From Deltaproteobacteria bacterium RIFOXYD12_FULL_56_24 (GTDB taxonomy: Bacteria; Desulfobacterota; Desulfobulbia; Desulfobulbales; Desulfurivibrionaceae), in NCBI GenBank assembly GCA_001799285.1, contig MGTD01000007.1:62001-126000 (forward strand): a stretch of 64,000 nucleotides of DNA, given 5' to 3'. The notes below the pieces were generated by a model, which was not told the origin of the DNA, did not search any database, and was given only the letters and a program-made list of their open reading frames with translations. Shown piece after piece: positions 17,809 through 26,627 of the stretch (its first letter is position 1; every line of letters begins with the position of its first letter). The position numbers were made by a program, and so were the translations under genes.

Positions 17809-18729
17809 ATGGACCAGCCGCTCGACATCACCGACCTCCAGGCCCTGCCCCTGGCCGAACTCATGCGGCAGGCCCTGGCGACCAAACTTGCCCACCGGGG
17901 GACCGCCTTTTCCCTGTGCAGCATCATCAACGCCAAATCCGGCCGCTGCAGCGAAGACTGCCATTTTTGCGCGCAATCAGCCCATTACCAAACAGAAGCG
18001 CCGGTTTATCCCCTGCTGGACAAAGCCCGGATTCTCGCCGCCGCCCATGAAGCCCTAAAAAACGGGGCGAGCCGTTTTTCCCTGGTAACCAGCGGCCGGG
18101 GACTGGCAAGCGATGATCTACTCCAGGTGCTGAAAATCATCCGCGCCATCCGGGAGGAGGTGGGGATCAAGGTCTGCGCCTCCCTAGGCATTCTGGGCGA
18201 GGCCGAATTAGGCCGGCTCAAGGAGGCTGGTCTTTCCCGCTACCACCATAATCTGGAAACCTCCCGGGAGTTTTTCCCGCGGATCTGCACCACCCACAGC
18301 TTTGCCGACCGGGTTGCCACCATCAAGGCGGCCCAGGCGGTCGGTCTTGAGGTCTGCAGCGGCGGGATCTTCGGCCTGGGAGAATCCGAGGCCGACCGCT
18401 TGTCCATGGCCATGAGCCTTGTCGAATACGGGATCGATTCCGTGCCCCTCAATATTCTCATCCCCCTGGCCGGCACGCCCTGCGCAGGATTTCCCCCCCT
18501 GGGCATCACGGAAATCCTTCGAGCCATCGCCCTCTACCGCTTGATTCTGCCCCAGGCCGCCATCCGCCTGGCCGCCGGTCGCGAGTCCGCCCTGGCCGAT
18601 TTTTTAAGCTCCGCCTTCATGGGCGGCGCCGACGGCATGATGATCGGCGGCTATCTCACCCAGCGGGGCCGCTCCCCGAAGGCAGACCTTCAATTCGCCG
18701 AAAAGATCAGAGAGTTATGGTCGATCTGA
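17809..18729 (+). CDS. bioB: Biotin synthase
   Basis: 306 residues. Radical SAM enzyme inserting sulfur into dethiobiotin. The SAM cluster motif CSEDCHFCAQS is at ~residues 45-55; the [2Fe-2S] ligands are recognisable in VCASLGIL, HHNLETS and EVCSGGIFGLGES, with the Arg ligand in IRLAAGRES. It overlaps bioF by 13 bases. No BirA operator was identified upstream. Confidence 0.96.
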   Translation: MDQPLDITDLQALPLAELMRQALATKLAHRGTAFSLCSIINAKSGRCSEDCHFCAQSAHYQTEAPVYPLLDKARILAAAHEALKNGASRFSLVTSGRGLASDDLLQVLKIIRAIREEVGIKVCASLGILGEAELGRLKEAGLSRYHHNLETSREFFPRICTTHSFADRVATIKAAQAVGLEVCSGGIFGLGESEADRLSMAMSLVEYGIDSVPLNILIPLAGTPCAGFPPLGITEILRAIALYRLILPQAAIRLAAGRESALADFLSSAFMGGADGMMIGGYLTQRGRSPKADLQFAEKIRELWSI

Positions 18730-19877
18730 AGGCTTGGCTTAGCCAGCAGCGAGAAAAAGGGGAACTCCGCCGCCTGCGCCCGGTGATTCGCCGGAGAAAC
18801 GGGAGGATCATCCTGGCCGGAGACGATGCGCGGGAACTGATCGACTTTTCCTCCAATGACTACCTGGCTCTGGCCGAACATCCGGCCCTGATTGAAGCGG
18901 CCCAGGAAGCCCTGCAACGGTTTGGCACCGGATCAGGCGCCTCCCGCCTGATGAGCGGCGATCTCGCAGTACACCATGAACTGGAAGAAGCCGTGGCCGG
19001 CCTCAAGGGCAAAGAAGCGGCCCTCACCTTCGGCTCCGGCTACATGGCCAACGCCGGCATCATCCCCGCCCTGGCCGCCCGCCACGACCTGATCTTCAGC
19101 GACCGCCTGAACCATGCCAGCATCCACGACGGCTGCCGTCTCTCCGGCGCCCGTCTGGTACGCTTCCGGCACAACGACCTCAATCATCTCGAAGAGCTGC
19201 TCAAGGAAAAACGGGGGACCGGCACGGCGTTGATCGTGGTGGAATCCATCTACAGCATGGACGGAGACCGCTGTCCGCTGCGCGAACTGGTGACGCTCAA
19301 AGAGCGGTTCGGCTGCCTGCTCATGGTGGACGAGGCCCATGCCACCGGGGTTTTCGGCGCAAAGGGCGGCGGGGTTATCGAAGAAGACGGGGTGAGCAGC
19401 GGGGTGGATCTGGCCATGGGCACCTTCGGCAAGGCCCTGGGCAGTTATGGCGCTTATGTGGCAGGCAACAGGGAGTTGATCGACTATCTGGTCAACCGGG
19501 CCAGGAGCTTTATCTTTTCCACCGCCTTGCCGCCTGCGGTTGCCGCCGCCTCCCTGGCCGCAGTGCGCCTTATCCGGCAGGAGCCAAAGCTGCGCCATGA
19601 ACTGCATGAAAAAATTGGTTATTTCAAGGGGCTGCTGCGCACCGGGGGCTACAGTGCGGACCTTGGCTCGTCACAGATCATCCCAATCCTCCTCGGCGAA
19701 AGCGGCGCCGCGCTGGACAAAGCAGAACTGCTGAGAAAGCTGGGGCTCTTCGTCACAGCCGTCCGACCGCCCACCGTACCGGAAGGCACAGCGCGGCTCA
19801 GATTATCCATAACCCGCCATCACAGCCCAACGGATCTCTCCCAGGCAGTCACAGCGCTGCTGGAGATTATGGACTAG
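18717..19877 (+). CDS. bioF: 8-amino-7-oxononanoate synthase
   Basis: 386 residues. PLP-dependent alpha-oxoamine synthase joining alanine and pimeloyl thioester, two steps before BioB. Signature regions: DFSSNDYLALAEHP, GSGASRLMSGDLAVHHELE, NHASIHDGC, VDEAHATGVFG, and the PLP Lys in GTFGKALGSYGAYV. The start inside bioB gives a 13-base overlap and probable coupling. A hairpin terminator follows. Confidence 0.96.
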   Translation: MVDLKAWLSQQREKGELRRLRPVIRRRNGRIILAGDDARELIDFSSNDYLALAEHPALIEAAQEALQRFGTGSGASRLMSGDLAVHHELEEAVAGLKGKEAALTFGSGYMANAGIIPALAARHDLIFSDRLNHASIHDGCRLSGARLVRFRHNDLNHLEELLKEKRGTGTALIVVESIYSMDGDRCPLRELVTLKERFGCLLMVDEAHATGVFGAKGGGVIEEDGVSSGVDLAMGTFGKALGSYGAYVAGNRELIDYLVNRARSFIFSTALPPAVAAASLAAVRLIRQEPKLRHELHEKIGYFKGLLRTGGYSADLGSSQIIPILLGESGAALDKAELLRKLGLFVTAVRPPTVPEGTARLRLSITRHHSPTDLSQAVTALLEIMD

Positions 19878-19927
19878 CGTTTTGCGGGGTAACCAAGGGG
19901 GAAGTGGAAAAACGAGGGGAGAGGAAA

Positions 19928-19958
19928 TTTCCGGGCTGGGGAAAACCCAGCCCGGAAA
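19928..19958. terminator. Strong hairpin between convergent bioF and lipoprotein gene
   Basis: TTTCCGGGCTGGG, loop GAAAA, CCCAGCCCGGAAA: a perfect 13-bp stem between convergent stops, so it probably serves both genes. No long T-run follows directly on either strand. Confidence 0.65.
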
Positions 19959-19970
19959 TGAAACAACAAT

Positions 19971-20201
19971 TTACTTTGCAGCAGGAGCAGCCTCAGGAGC
20001 AGCAGCCTCAGGAGCAGCAGCCTCGGGAGCAGCCTCAGGAGCAGCCTCAGGAGCCGGAGCCATCGGAGCAGCAGGCTCCATGACGGGAGCAGCCTGCTCA
20101 ACCGGCGGGGCAACTACTTCTTCGCTTTTCTTGCAAGCGATCATGCCGGTGGCAAGAAGCAGCATCAGGGCAAAAGCAACTGTGATTTTGATTGACTTCA
20201 T
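19971..20201 (-). CDS. Small Ala/Pro/Glu-rich lipoprotein
   Basis: 76 residues. A signal sequence ends in a lipobox (LLLATGMIAC), so the mature protein starts at Cys23 and is likely outer-membrane or periplasm-facing. The rest is low-complexity, repeating APEAAPEAAPEAAAPE units. The start is preceded by GAGAGGAAGAACC. No family was recognised. The AP/EA repeats at DNA level (GCAGCCTCAGGA) may vary in number by slippage. Convergent with bioF. Confidence 0.7.
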   Translation of the reverse strand: MKSIKITVAFALMLLLATGMIACKKSEEVVAPPVEQAAPVMEPAAPMAPAPEAAPEAAPEAAAPEAAAPEAAPAAK

Positions 20202-20369
20202 GGTTCTCTTCCTCTCTTTGTGTTTTTAATAAATGCGACAATGCGCATCACGCCTGGTAGTGACCACGCTGGATCACCCAGCCAACTATTCCCTCGGTCA
20301 GGGGGGTGATAAATATGTTTTGTATACATCCACTCCCCGCCCGAGTAAAGAAAAAATATACAACTCCCC

Positions 20370-21215
20370 TCAAAAAACTCTATTTATGTCTTCTTTCTGA
20401 CAAACTGGACAACAAAAAGTGGCCCGGCCTGCCAAGACGGTGCGCACTATCGGCTGGCCACAACGCGGGCAGGGTTGCCCCTGCCGCCCATACACCGCCA
20501 GCTCCAGTTGAAAATACCCGGCCTCCCCGCGGACGTTCTCATAATCGGAAATAGTGGAGCCTCCCATGGCAATGGCTTTTTCAAGAATAAGCCGGCTCTT
20601 GTTGACGATGCGTTGCCAATCCAGCTTCAACAGTCGATATACCTGGGTTTGCGGGTGGAGGCCGACGGCAAAAAGGGTCTCGTTGGCGTAGATATTGCCA
20701 AGGCCCACCACCACCCGGTTGTCCATGAGAAAGCTTTTCAGCGGCTGCTTCCTGCCCCGCGCTTTTTGCTGCAGATAGTCGGCGGAAAAATCTTCGGAAA
20801 ACGGCTCCGGTCCCAACGCGGCAAAGGGATCGTTTCCCAGCAGCTCTTTTTCCGAATATACCTCTACACAGCCGAAGCGGCGCGCATCGTTAAAGCGCAT
20901 CTCCTTGCCGTTATCGAGAAGAAAGCGGAGATGATCATGCTTCCGGCGGGGGGTGTCGCAGGCAAAAATGCCGATCTTCCCGGTCATGCCTAGATGAAAC
21001 AGCATGACCGCCTTGCCGGTCAATCGGAGGAGGATGTATTTAGCACGACGCTCCACCCCCAGGATGAAAGCGCCCTCGACGTGCCGGTACATTTTGGCCC
21101 TGGGAAAAGGCTTGCGCAACCGCTTGTTGCTGTAGGAAACTGAAAGAATTTTACGCTTGAGCACCAAGGGGGCAAGCCCTTGGCAGATCACTTCCACTTC
21201 CGGCAGTTCAGGCAT
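20370..21215 (-). CDS. mutM: Formamidopyrimidine-DNA glycosylase
   Basis: 281 residues from ATG 21215; the ORF-track start at 21305 is rejected because Fpg needs Pro directly after Met as catalytic nucleophile (MPELPEVEV), and AAGGA precedes this ATG. It excises 8-oxoguanine and nicks the abasic site. Further motifs: the Lys loop in KMYRHVEGAF and LFHLGMTGK, the helix-two-turn-helix NIYANETLFAVGLHP, and a C-terminal zinc finger with CPRCG and CCPVCQ. It overlaps the upstream fusion gene by 8 bases. Confidence 0.97.
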   Translation of the reverse strand: MPELPEVEVICQGLAPLVLKRKILSVSYSNKRLRKPFPRAKMYRHVEGAFILGVERRAKYILLRLTGKAVMLFHLGMTGKIGIFACDTPRRKHDHLRFLLDNGKEMRFNDARRFGCVEVYSEKELLGNDPFAALGPEPFSEDFSADYLQQKARGRKQPLKSFLMDNRVVVGLGNIYANETLFAVGLHPQTQVYRLLKLDWQRIVNKSRLILEKAIAMGGSTISDYENVRGEAGYFQLELAVYGRQGQPCPRCGQPIVRTVLAGRATFCCPVCQKEDINRVF

Positions 21216-24200
21216 GACAGGATTCCTTTCGTAATGCCGCTTCGCGCCACAAAGGGCACTGCCTGCCAATACATTCCCGGTTGACGGAAAACTGCCGGCA
21301 GACAAAATCCGCCTCGGCCAGAAGCGGCACCGGCAGAAGCCGGCGGGAAAGAAGCGCCGCTTCCCTTAGGGCCGTGACCGTTTCCCGCTGGCAGCAGCGC
21401 GCCCCCTGGGTCTGGGCGATCTCGCCCAGCACCCGGGAAGTGATCTCCTGCACCTGCTGCCGGGCTTTAGGGGTGAGGGGCGTGGCCGCAAGCAAAACGC
21501 TGAAGGCGATGCCCACCCCGGCCGCGGCCCCGCAATTGCCCCAGAAGCCGCAAACCCCGCCCGGCACCTTGCTGCCCCGCTCAATGCCCGCCAGAATGTC
21601 CTCCCGGCTGATCCTGCCGCCCAGGTTCCGGTAGGTAGCCAGGATAATGCCCGGCACCATGGCATGGTGTTCCGGGCCGTGCAGGGGGATGGCCGGGTGA
21701 CGCCGGATCGTCTCCAGCAGGGCCAGCATGTCCTGTTCTTTCGTTTCGCTGCAGAGCAGCCGGATGGCGGAGAGCCCGTCCTGCTGGTGACAGGCATCGC
21801 AGATATAATGGCCCTCGATACAGACCGCGTTGGTTTTCTTGACCCCGCCGCAGTAATGGCAGGCTACTTCCCGCTCGTGGGCGAGATAGGTGATCTCCCT
21901 GCCGCAGGCCATACAGCCCGACGGGTGCCGCCCGCTCCCCGGTAAACTCAGGCGGGGCAGGGGAACGATCTTGCCCGGCGCAGGCTCATCCTGCCCCCCG
22001 CCGCAACAGCCGCCGCCCTGAAGCAGAGAGAGCTCGGCCGGCGGCGCACAGCAGCTGCCTTCCAGAGCCAGATTGGTCACCGCCCCCTGGGCGTCGAGGA
22101 CAAACAGGGAATCGGCCAGGCTTTCCGCCTCGCTTAGAGCCACGGTAACCCGCCGACCCTTGAGCAGCATGGTCCCGCTCTCGGTCCACACCGCGGCAAA
22201 GGGTCCGCGGTAGATGACCTCAACCTGCCGCGGCTCTTTTGGCTTGTCCGCCCGGAAGGTCAGCGAGTAGAAACGGGTTTCTCCTTCCCGCCGGTAGGGA
22301 AAACGTTTGACCAGCGTACTCCCGGTAAATCCGGCCCCCCTGAGCATGGCCAGCAGATCCTCCTGCCTGAGCGCCCCGCCCAGGCATTCGCCCCGGAATC
22401 GCTCATTGTTTTTGATGGCCACCGGTATGGCTTCGTCGGTGACGATGTCGGACACCACCAGCCTGCCGCCGGGCCTTAAAATACGGAAGATCTCGTGCAG
22501 GGTTTGCCGCTTGTCCGGGCTTAAGTTTATCACGCAGTTAGAGATCACCACGTCGGCAGCGGCGTCCGGCAAAGGGATGTCTTCGAGAAAGCCCTTTTTG
22601 AACTCCACATTGTCATAGCCAAGCCGGTCGGCCACCTCTGCCTTGGCTGCCCTGGCCAGACTGAGCATCTCCTCGGTCATGTCGATGCCGATCACCCGGC
22701 CGGCCGGCCCCACCTGAGCCGCGGCCATGAAGCATTCGACCCCGCTGCCGCTGCCCAGATCCACCAGCACCTCACCGGGCTGCGGCGCGGCATCCTTGAC
22801 CGGGCTGCCGCAGCCGTAGGATTTCTTCCGGGAGTCCGCCGGGATGAAGTTTGCCAGGGCCTGGTCCGGGGCGAAGGGATTAACGATCTCCTCGTTGGCG
22901 GTAAGCGCGGCCCGGCTATAAAACTCCCGCACCGTAGCGTGCCCCTGGTCATCGGCCAGAGAAACCACGCAGTTGCAATGGGTAAGCGTTACCTCCCGGC
23001 CCCCGTCCGGGCAGTCGTGGCGCACCTCGCCCATCCGCAGCAGAATTTCCCCTTTTGCCCGGGCCGGGTATTGGCGTACCTGGCGGCTGATCAACCAAAG
23101 GGCCAGAGTGTTGTAAAGCTCCACATAGGGGTCATGCCCGACCAGGGCGCCGCCGGCCAGATAGCTGTGATCCAGATCGCCGCCTCCCACCAGAAAACGC
23201 AGAGGGTTGGCCCGGCAGGCCTCGCTTGAAACAAGGGTCGCCTTACGGATCTTCTCCAGAACCGGACTCCGCCGCCAGACCGACGCCAGGCCATCGCTTA
23301 AGGGGCCGCAGGCCAGCTCCGCGATGCCGACCAGGGCGGGGGAGGGGTAGATAATTCCATCCGGCCCCACGGCCAGAGACTCCCAGGCCGTATTGGACAG
23401 ATCATGCCGGGTGCCCGGGGTACTGAACACCTGGCTGCGCAGGCTCTCCACATTGTCGATGCACACCCCAAGTTTCTCCGCCATCTCCTGGGCCCGGATC
23501 AATTCGGGAAGAATCTCCGCCGGGGCGACAAACTGTTCCCGGCTGCCCTTGCCCCGGACAAAATGCCAGAGCAGATGGATATTGCCGACCCCCTGCTCGG
23601 CGGCAAAGGCGACAATCTCGGCCAACTCCCGCACATTGCCCCGATTCACCGCCACGGACAAGGTAAGGGGGAAATTCATTTCCTTGAGCAAGCCCAGGCT
23701 TTCCAGCAAGCCGGCAAAGGTGCCTTTGCCCCGCAGCTTCTCATGCCGCTCCGCCAGACCATCCAAGCTGAGCTGCAAGTGAACCCGTTCCCTGGGCAGG
23801 GCGGCCAGTTCGGCCAGGTGCTCTTTGATCAGCAGACCATTGCTCAAAATCACCACATGCACCGCCGGGTCGGCAAGCAGCTCGGCCACTGCGCCGACAA
23901 AACCAGGATAAATAAAGGGTTCGCCCCCGGTGAAATAAAAGAGGGTACAGCCAAGCCCCCTGGCTTCGGCAAGCCCCTGAGCCAGGGCCTCCGGAGAAAG
24001 GGTGGCTGCCTGGGCCGGAGAGGCGGCAAAGAGACAATGTCGGCAGACCAGATTGCAGCGGTCGGTGAGATGAAACCAGCATTCCTTCAGGCTGTTCAGG
24101 GTGAGCAGCGGATAGCGGCCCGGATACGGGGCCACCGGTCCGCCGGCAAGCTGGGAGACAAGCCGCCGAGCCGCAAGCTCCTGATCCTTGCGGTTTTCCG

Positions 24201-24339
24201 CAATCCCCGGATTAACCCCTTGTTGCAGTTCCTGCAACAGACGGTCCGCTTCATGGTCGGGCACAAACCAGTCCGGCCTTTCCGGCTGCACATACACCGG
24301 GTTTCCATCCTGCGCCAAGCGTTGCCATTCTTCAAACAT
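21208..24339 (-). CDS. Radical SAM / ArsM-like methyltransferase / DUF5714 fusion protein
   Basis: 1043 residues, ATG with AGGAG upstream. Residues ~85-340 are a radical SAM domain with CNLVCRHC (95-102) and FTGGEPFIYPG. Residues ~505-700 are a SAM-dependent methyltransferase (LVDLGSGSGVE, VIGIDMTEEML) with the three Cys positions typical of arsenite methyltransferase ArsM: Cys510 (YGCGSP), Cys602 (ISNCVINLSPDK), Cys652 (RGECLGGA). A linker with CC pairs (GSCCAPP, GGGCCGGG) leads to a C-terminal Cys-rich DUF5714-like domain (~805-1043: CMACGREI, CHYCGGVKKTN, CDACH, then GGVCGFWGNCGAA). A role in arsenic methylation and onward organoarsenical chemistry is inference from the ArsM core and an ArsM-like gene in the same run. 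Confidence 0.82.
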   Translation of the reverse strand: MFEEWQRLAQDGNPVYVQPERPDWFVPDHEADRLLQELQQGVNPGIAENRKDQELAARRLVSQLAGGPVAPYPGRYPLLTLNSLKECWFHLTDRCNLVCRHCLFAASPAQAATLSPEALAQGLAEARGLGCTLFYFTGGEPFIYPGFVGAVAELLADPAVHVVILSNGLLIKEHLAELAALPRERVHLQLSLDGLAERHEKLRGKGTFAGLLESLGLLKEMNFPLTLSVAVNRGNVRELAEIVAFAAEQGVGNIHLLWHFVRGKGSREQFVAPAEILPELIRAQEMAEKLGVCIDNVESLRSQVFSTPGTRHDLSNTAWESLAVGPDGIIYPSPALVGIAELACGPLSDGLASVWRRSPVLEKIRKATLVSSEACRANPLRFLVGGGDLDHSYLAGGALVGHDPYVELYNTLALWLISRQVRQYPARAKGEILLRMGEVRHDCPDGGREVTLTHCNCVVSLADDQGHATVREFYSRAALTANEEIVNPFAPDQALANFIPADSRKKSYGCGSPVKDAAPQPGEVLVDLGSGSGVECFMAAAQVGPAGRVIGIDMTEEMLSLARAAKAEVADRLGYDNVEFKKGFLEDIPLPDAAADVVISNCVINLSPDKRQTLHEIFRILRPGGRLVVSDIVTDEAIPVAIKNNERFRGECLGGALRQEDLLAMLRGAGFTGSTLVKRFPYRREGETRFYSLTFRADKPKEPRQVEVIYRGPFAAVWTESGTMLLKGRRVTVALSEAESLADSLFVLDAQGAVTNLALEGSCCAPPAELSLLQGGGCCGGGQDEPAPGKIVPLPRLSLPGSGRHPSGCMACGREITYLAHEREVACHYCGGVKKTNAVCIEGHYICDACHQQDGLSAIRLLCSETKEQDMLALLETIRRHPAIPLHGPEHHAMVPGIILATYRNLGGRISREDILAGIERGSKVPGGVCGFWGNCGAAAGVGIAFSVLLAATPLTPKARQQVQEITSRVLGEIAQTQGARCCQRETVTALREAALLSRRLLPVPLLAEADFVCRQFSVNRECIGRQCPLWREAALRKESCHA

Positions 24340-24416
24340 GCAAATATTCTCCTAGGGATTTCCTCTGCTTGCTTGCCAAGGTTTTGCAAAATAACTCACC
24401 AGGGCTCAGGAAGCAA

Positions 24417-25895
24417 TCATTCCTGCCTTTTTGCCCCGCCTGCCTCCGGTCCGCAAGCCGCGCCCTTATAACGGAAAAAAAACTTGAGCGCCTTGCGCAC
24501 GGGGCCGGAAAATATTTTCTTGGAGAAGACCGAGCCGATCACCTTTTTGTTGATCTCACCCAGGGTGGGATAGGGATGGATGGCCGAGGCGATTTTCGAC
24601 AACCCCACCCCGCCGTTCATGATCGCCACCCACTCGCTTAAGAGATTGCCGGCCTGGGGGCCCAGGATCTGGATGCCCAGGGGCTTTTCCTTTTTGTCCA
24701 GCAGCAGTTTGATCCGGCCGACGCTCTCTCCTTCGGCAAGTGCGCGGTCGTTGCCGCTGAATTCTTCGGTCCATACCGAATACTCTATCCCGGCTTTGCG
24801 GGCGCTTTTTTCATTCATGCCGATGCTGGCCAGTTCGGGATGGGTATAGGTACACCAGGGCACATGGGTGTAGTCGGCTTTCCTGGGCAGATGAAAGATG
24901 GCGTTGCTTAGGACAATCCCGCCTTCATAGCCGGCCACATGGGTGAACTGGTAGCCGCCGCTGACATCTCCTGCCGCATAGATATGCCTGTGACTGGTTC
25001 TGAGGCGCCGGTCCACCTTGATCCCTTGGCGATCAAAAGGCAGGTCGATCTTTTCCAGTCCAAGCCCGGCCACATTGGGCGAACGGCCAAGGGCCACCAG
25101 CAGCGCCTCGGCCTTGAGGGTCCGGATCTCGCCGGCCTCATTCTTGATCACCACTTCCCGCTCACGACCCAAATCCCCGACCCGGACCACCGCAACGTTC
25201 AGGACAAAGGCAACGCCTTCTTTTTCAAGCTCCTGCTGGACGATGCCCGCCATATCCTGGTCTTCCTTGCTGAGAATCTGGCCGCTGCGCTGGATCACCG
25301 TCACCCTGGTGCCAAGTCGGCAAAAAGCCTGGGCCATTTCAACGGCGATGGGGCCGGCGCCCAGGATGATCATGGAGCCGGGAAGTTTCTCCAAATAAAA
25401 GATCTCCCGGTTGGTCAGATAGGGTGTCTGGTCGAGTCCTTCAATCGGCGGGATCAACGCAGAAGAGCCGGTGGCGATCGCCCAGGCGCGGGCGGAAATT
25501 CTTTTGCCGTCCAGAGTAATCGTATGCTCGTCGGCGAATTCCGGACTGCCGAATGCAACCTTGGCGCCCAGCTTGCAGAAGCGCTCCACCGAATCATGCT
25601 GCTGGATAACCCCGATCACTGCTTTGATCCGGGCGGAAACCTCCCGAAAATCCACCGGTGGTGGGGTAAGGGCCGGAAGGCCAAAATGAGGCCCGTTTTT
25701 CATCAGATGATAAACATGGGCCGTCTTGATCAGGGTTTTGCTCGGCACGCAGCCGAAGTGGAGACAATCGCCGCCCAGCGCCTCCTCTTTTTCGATAAGC
25801 AGGGTTTTCGCCCCAAGCTGGGCCGCCCCGGAAGCGACCGTGAGTCCTGCCGCGCCGCCCCCAATGATGCCGAGGTCATAATCATAGTCCGCCAT
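24417..25895 (-). CDS. FAD-dependent pyridine nucleotide-disulfide oxidoreductase (Lpd/MerA-like)
   Basis: 492 residues, AGGAGG before the ATG. Two-dinucleotide-binding-fold flavoprotein: GIIGGGAAGLTVA for FAD, redox disulfide GGDCLHFGCVPSK, NAD(P)-binding GAGPIAVEMAQ, second FAD motif IYAAGDVSGG, and the C-terminal dimer motif HPYPTLGEI with the catalytic His. It lacks a MerA N-terminal metal-binding domain and the terminal CC pair of mercuric reductase, and no lipoyl-enzyme genes are near. Adjacent to a TVP38 gene, a common pairing. Substrate unknown. Confidence 0.88.
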   Translation of the reverse strand: MADYDYDLGIIGGGAAGLTVASGAAQLGAKTLLIEKEEALGGDCLHFGCVPSKTLIKTAHVYHLMKNGPHFGLPALTPPPVDFREVSARIKAVIGVIQQHDSVERFCKLGAKVAFGSPEFADEHTITLDGKRISARAWAIATGSSALIPPIEGLDQTPYLTNREIFYLEKLPGSMIILGAGPIAVEMAQAFCRLGTRVTVIQRSGQILSKEDQDMAGIVQQELEKEGVAFVLNVAVVRVGDLGREREVVIKNEAGEIRTLKAEALLVALGRSPNVAGLGLEKIDLPFDRQGIKVDRRLRTSHRHIYAAGDVSGGYQFTHVAGYEGGIVLSNAIFHLPRKADYTHVPWCTYTHPELASIGMNEKSARKAGIEYSVWTEEFSGNDRALAEGESVGRIKLLLDKKEKPLGIQILGPQAGNLLSEWVAIMNGGVGLSKIASAIHPYPTLGEINKKVIGSVFSKKIFSGPVRKALKFFFRYKGAACGPEAGGAKRQE

Positions 25896-25910
25896 GTCGC
25901 GCCTCCTTTT

Positions 25911-26615
25911 TTAGCGCTTAAATTTCGTTTGATAAAACCCGAGAATTTTTTTGGCCGCAATTGGGAAAAGCCCAAGAATCCCGAAGGAGATCAGCAAGCC
26001 GGGCGACATGATCCCGGACAGAAACTCGATTTTTGCCAATTCCTTGCCGGCATTGACATAGACGATGGTTCCGGCCAGCATGCCGATCTGCGACACCCAG
26101 AAAAAGGTGAACAGCCGCATCCGGGTAAGTCCCATAAGCAAGTTAATGACAAAAAACGGAAAAATCGGCACCAGGCGCAGGGAAAAAAGATAAAAGGCCC
26201 CCTCTTTTTCAATGCCGCGGTTGATGACGGCGAGCCGGTCGCCGAATTTGTCCTGCACCCATTCGCGCAGCAGAAAGCGGGAAACCATACAGGCCAGGGT
26301 GGCCCCGATGGTGCTGGCAAAAGAGATCACCACCGTGCCCACCACAAGGCCGAACAGAGCCCCGCCCGCCAGGGTCATGACAACCGCCCCCGGCAGAGAC
26401 AGGGCGGTGACCGCGATATATATCCCCATATAGGCGGCGACAACCAGGAGACGGTTTTCCAGGTAGAGTTCCAGAAACTTTGCCTGCGACGCCTTGAGGT
26501 AATCGAGGGAAAGATACTGCCCCACATCAAAATAACGGAAGACCGCGATGCCGAGAACAACGACGCAGCCAATGATGATTTTCTGAACAATTTTCCTGCT
26601 TTTTTCCTCTGCCAT
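25911..26615 (-). CDS. TVP38/TMEM64 (DedA-superfamily) membrane protein
   Basis: 234 residues with about five to six hydrophobic segments. The SNARE-associated/VTT domain is recognisable from PGAVVMTLAGGALFGLVVGT, a re-entrant Gly-rich loop, and RLVPIFPFFVINLLMGLTRM. DedA-related proteins are implicated in lipid scrambling and membrane homeostasis; the specific role here is unknown. It lies 15 bases upstream of the flavin oxidoreductase, so they are probably cotranslated. Confidence 0.88.
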   Translation of the reverse strand: MAEEKSRKIVQKIIIGCVVVLGIAVFRYFDVGQYLSLDYLKASQAKFLELYLENRLLVVAAYMGIYIAVTALSLPGAVVMTLAGGALFGLVVGTVVISFASTIGATLACMVSRFLLREWVQDKFGDRLAVINRGIEKEGAFYLFSLRLVPIFPFFVINLLMGLTRMRLFTFFWVSQIGMLAGTIVYVNAGKELAKIEFLSGIMSPGLLISFGILGLFPIAAKKILGFYQTKFKR

Positions 26616-26627
26616 AATTCTTTATCC

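Noticed and set aside
24417-25895. Annotation as mercuric reductase MerA
   Set aside because: Redox CxxxxC is shared with many relatives; the N-terminal HMA domain and C-terminal Cys pair of MerA are missing and no mer genes are near.
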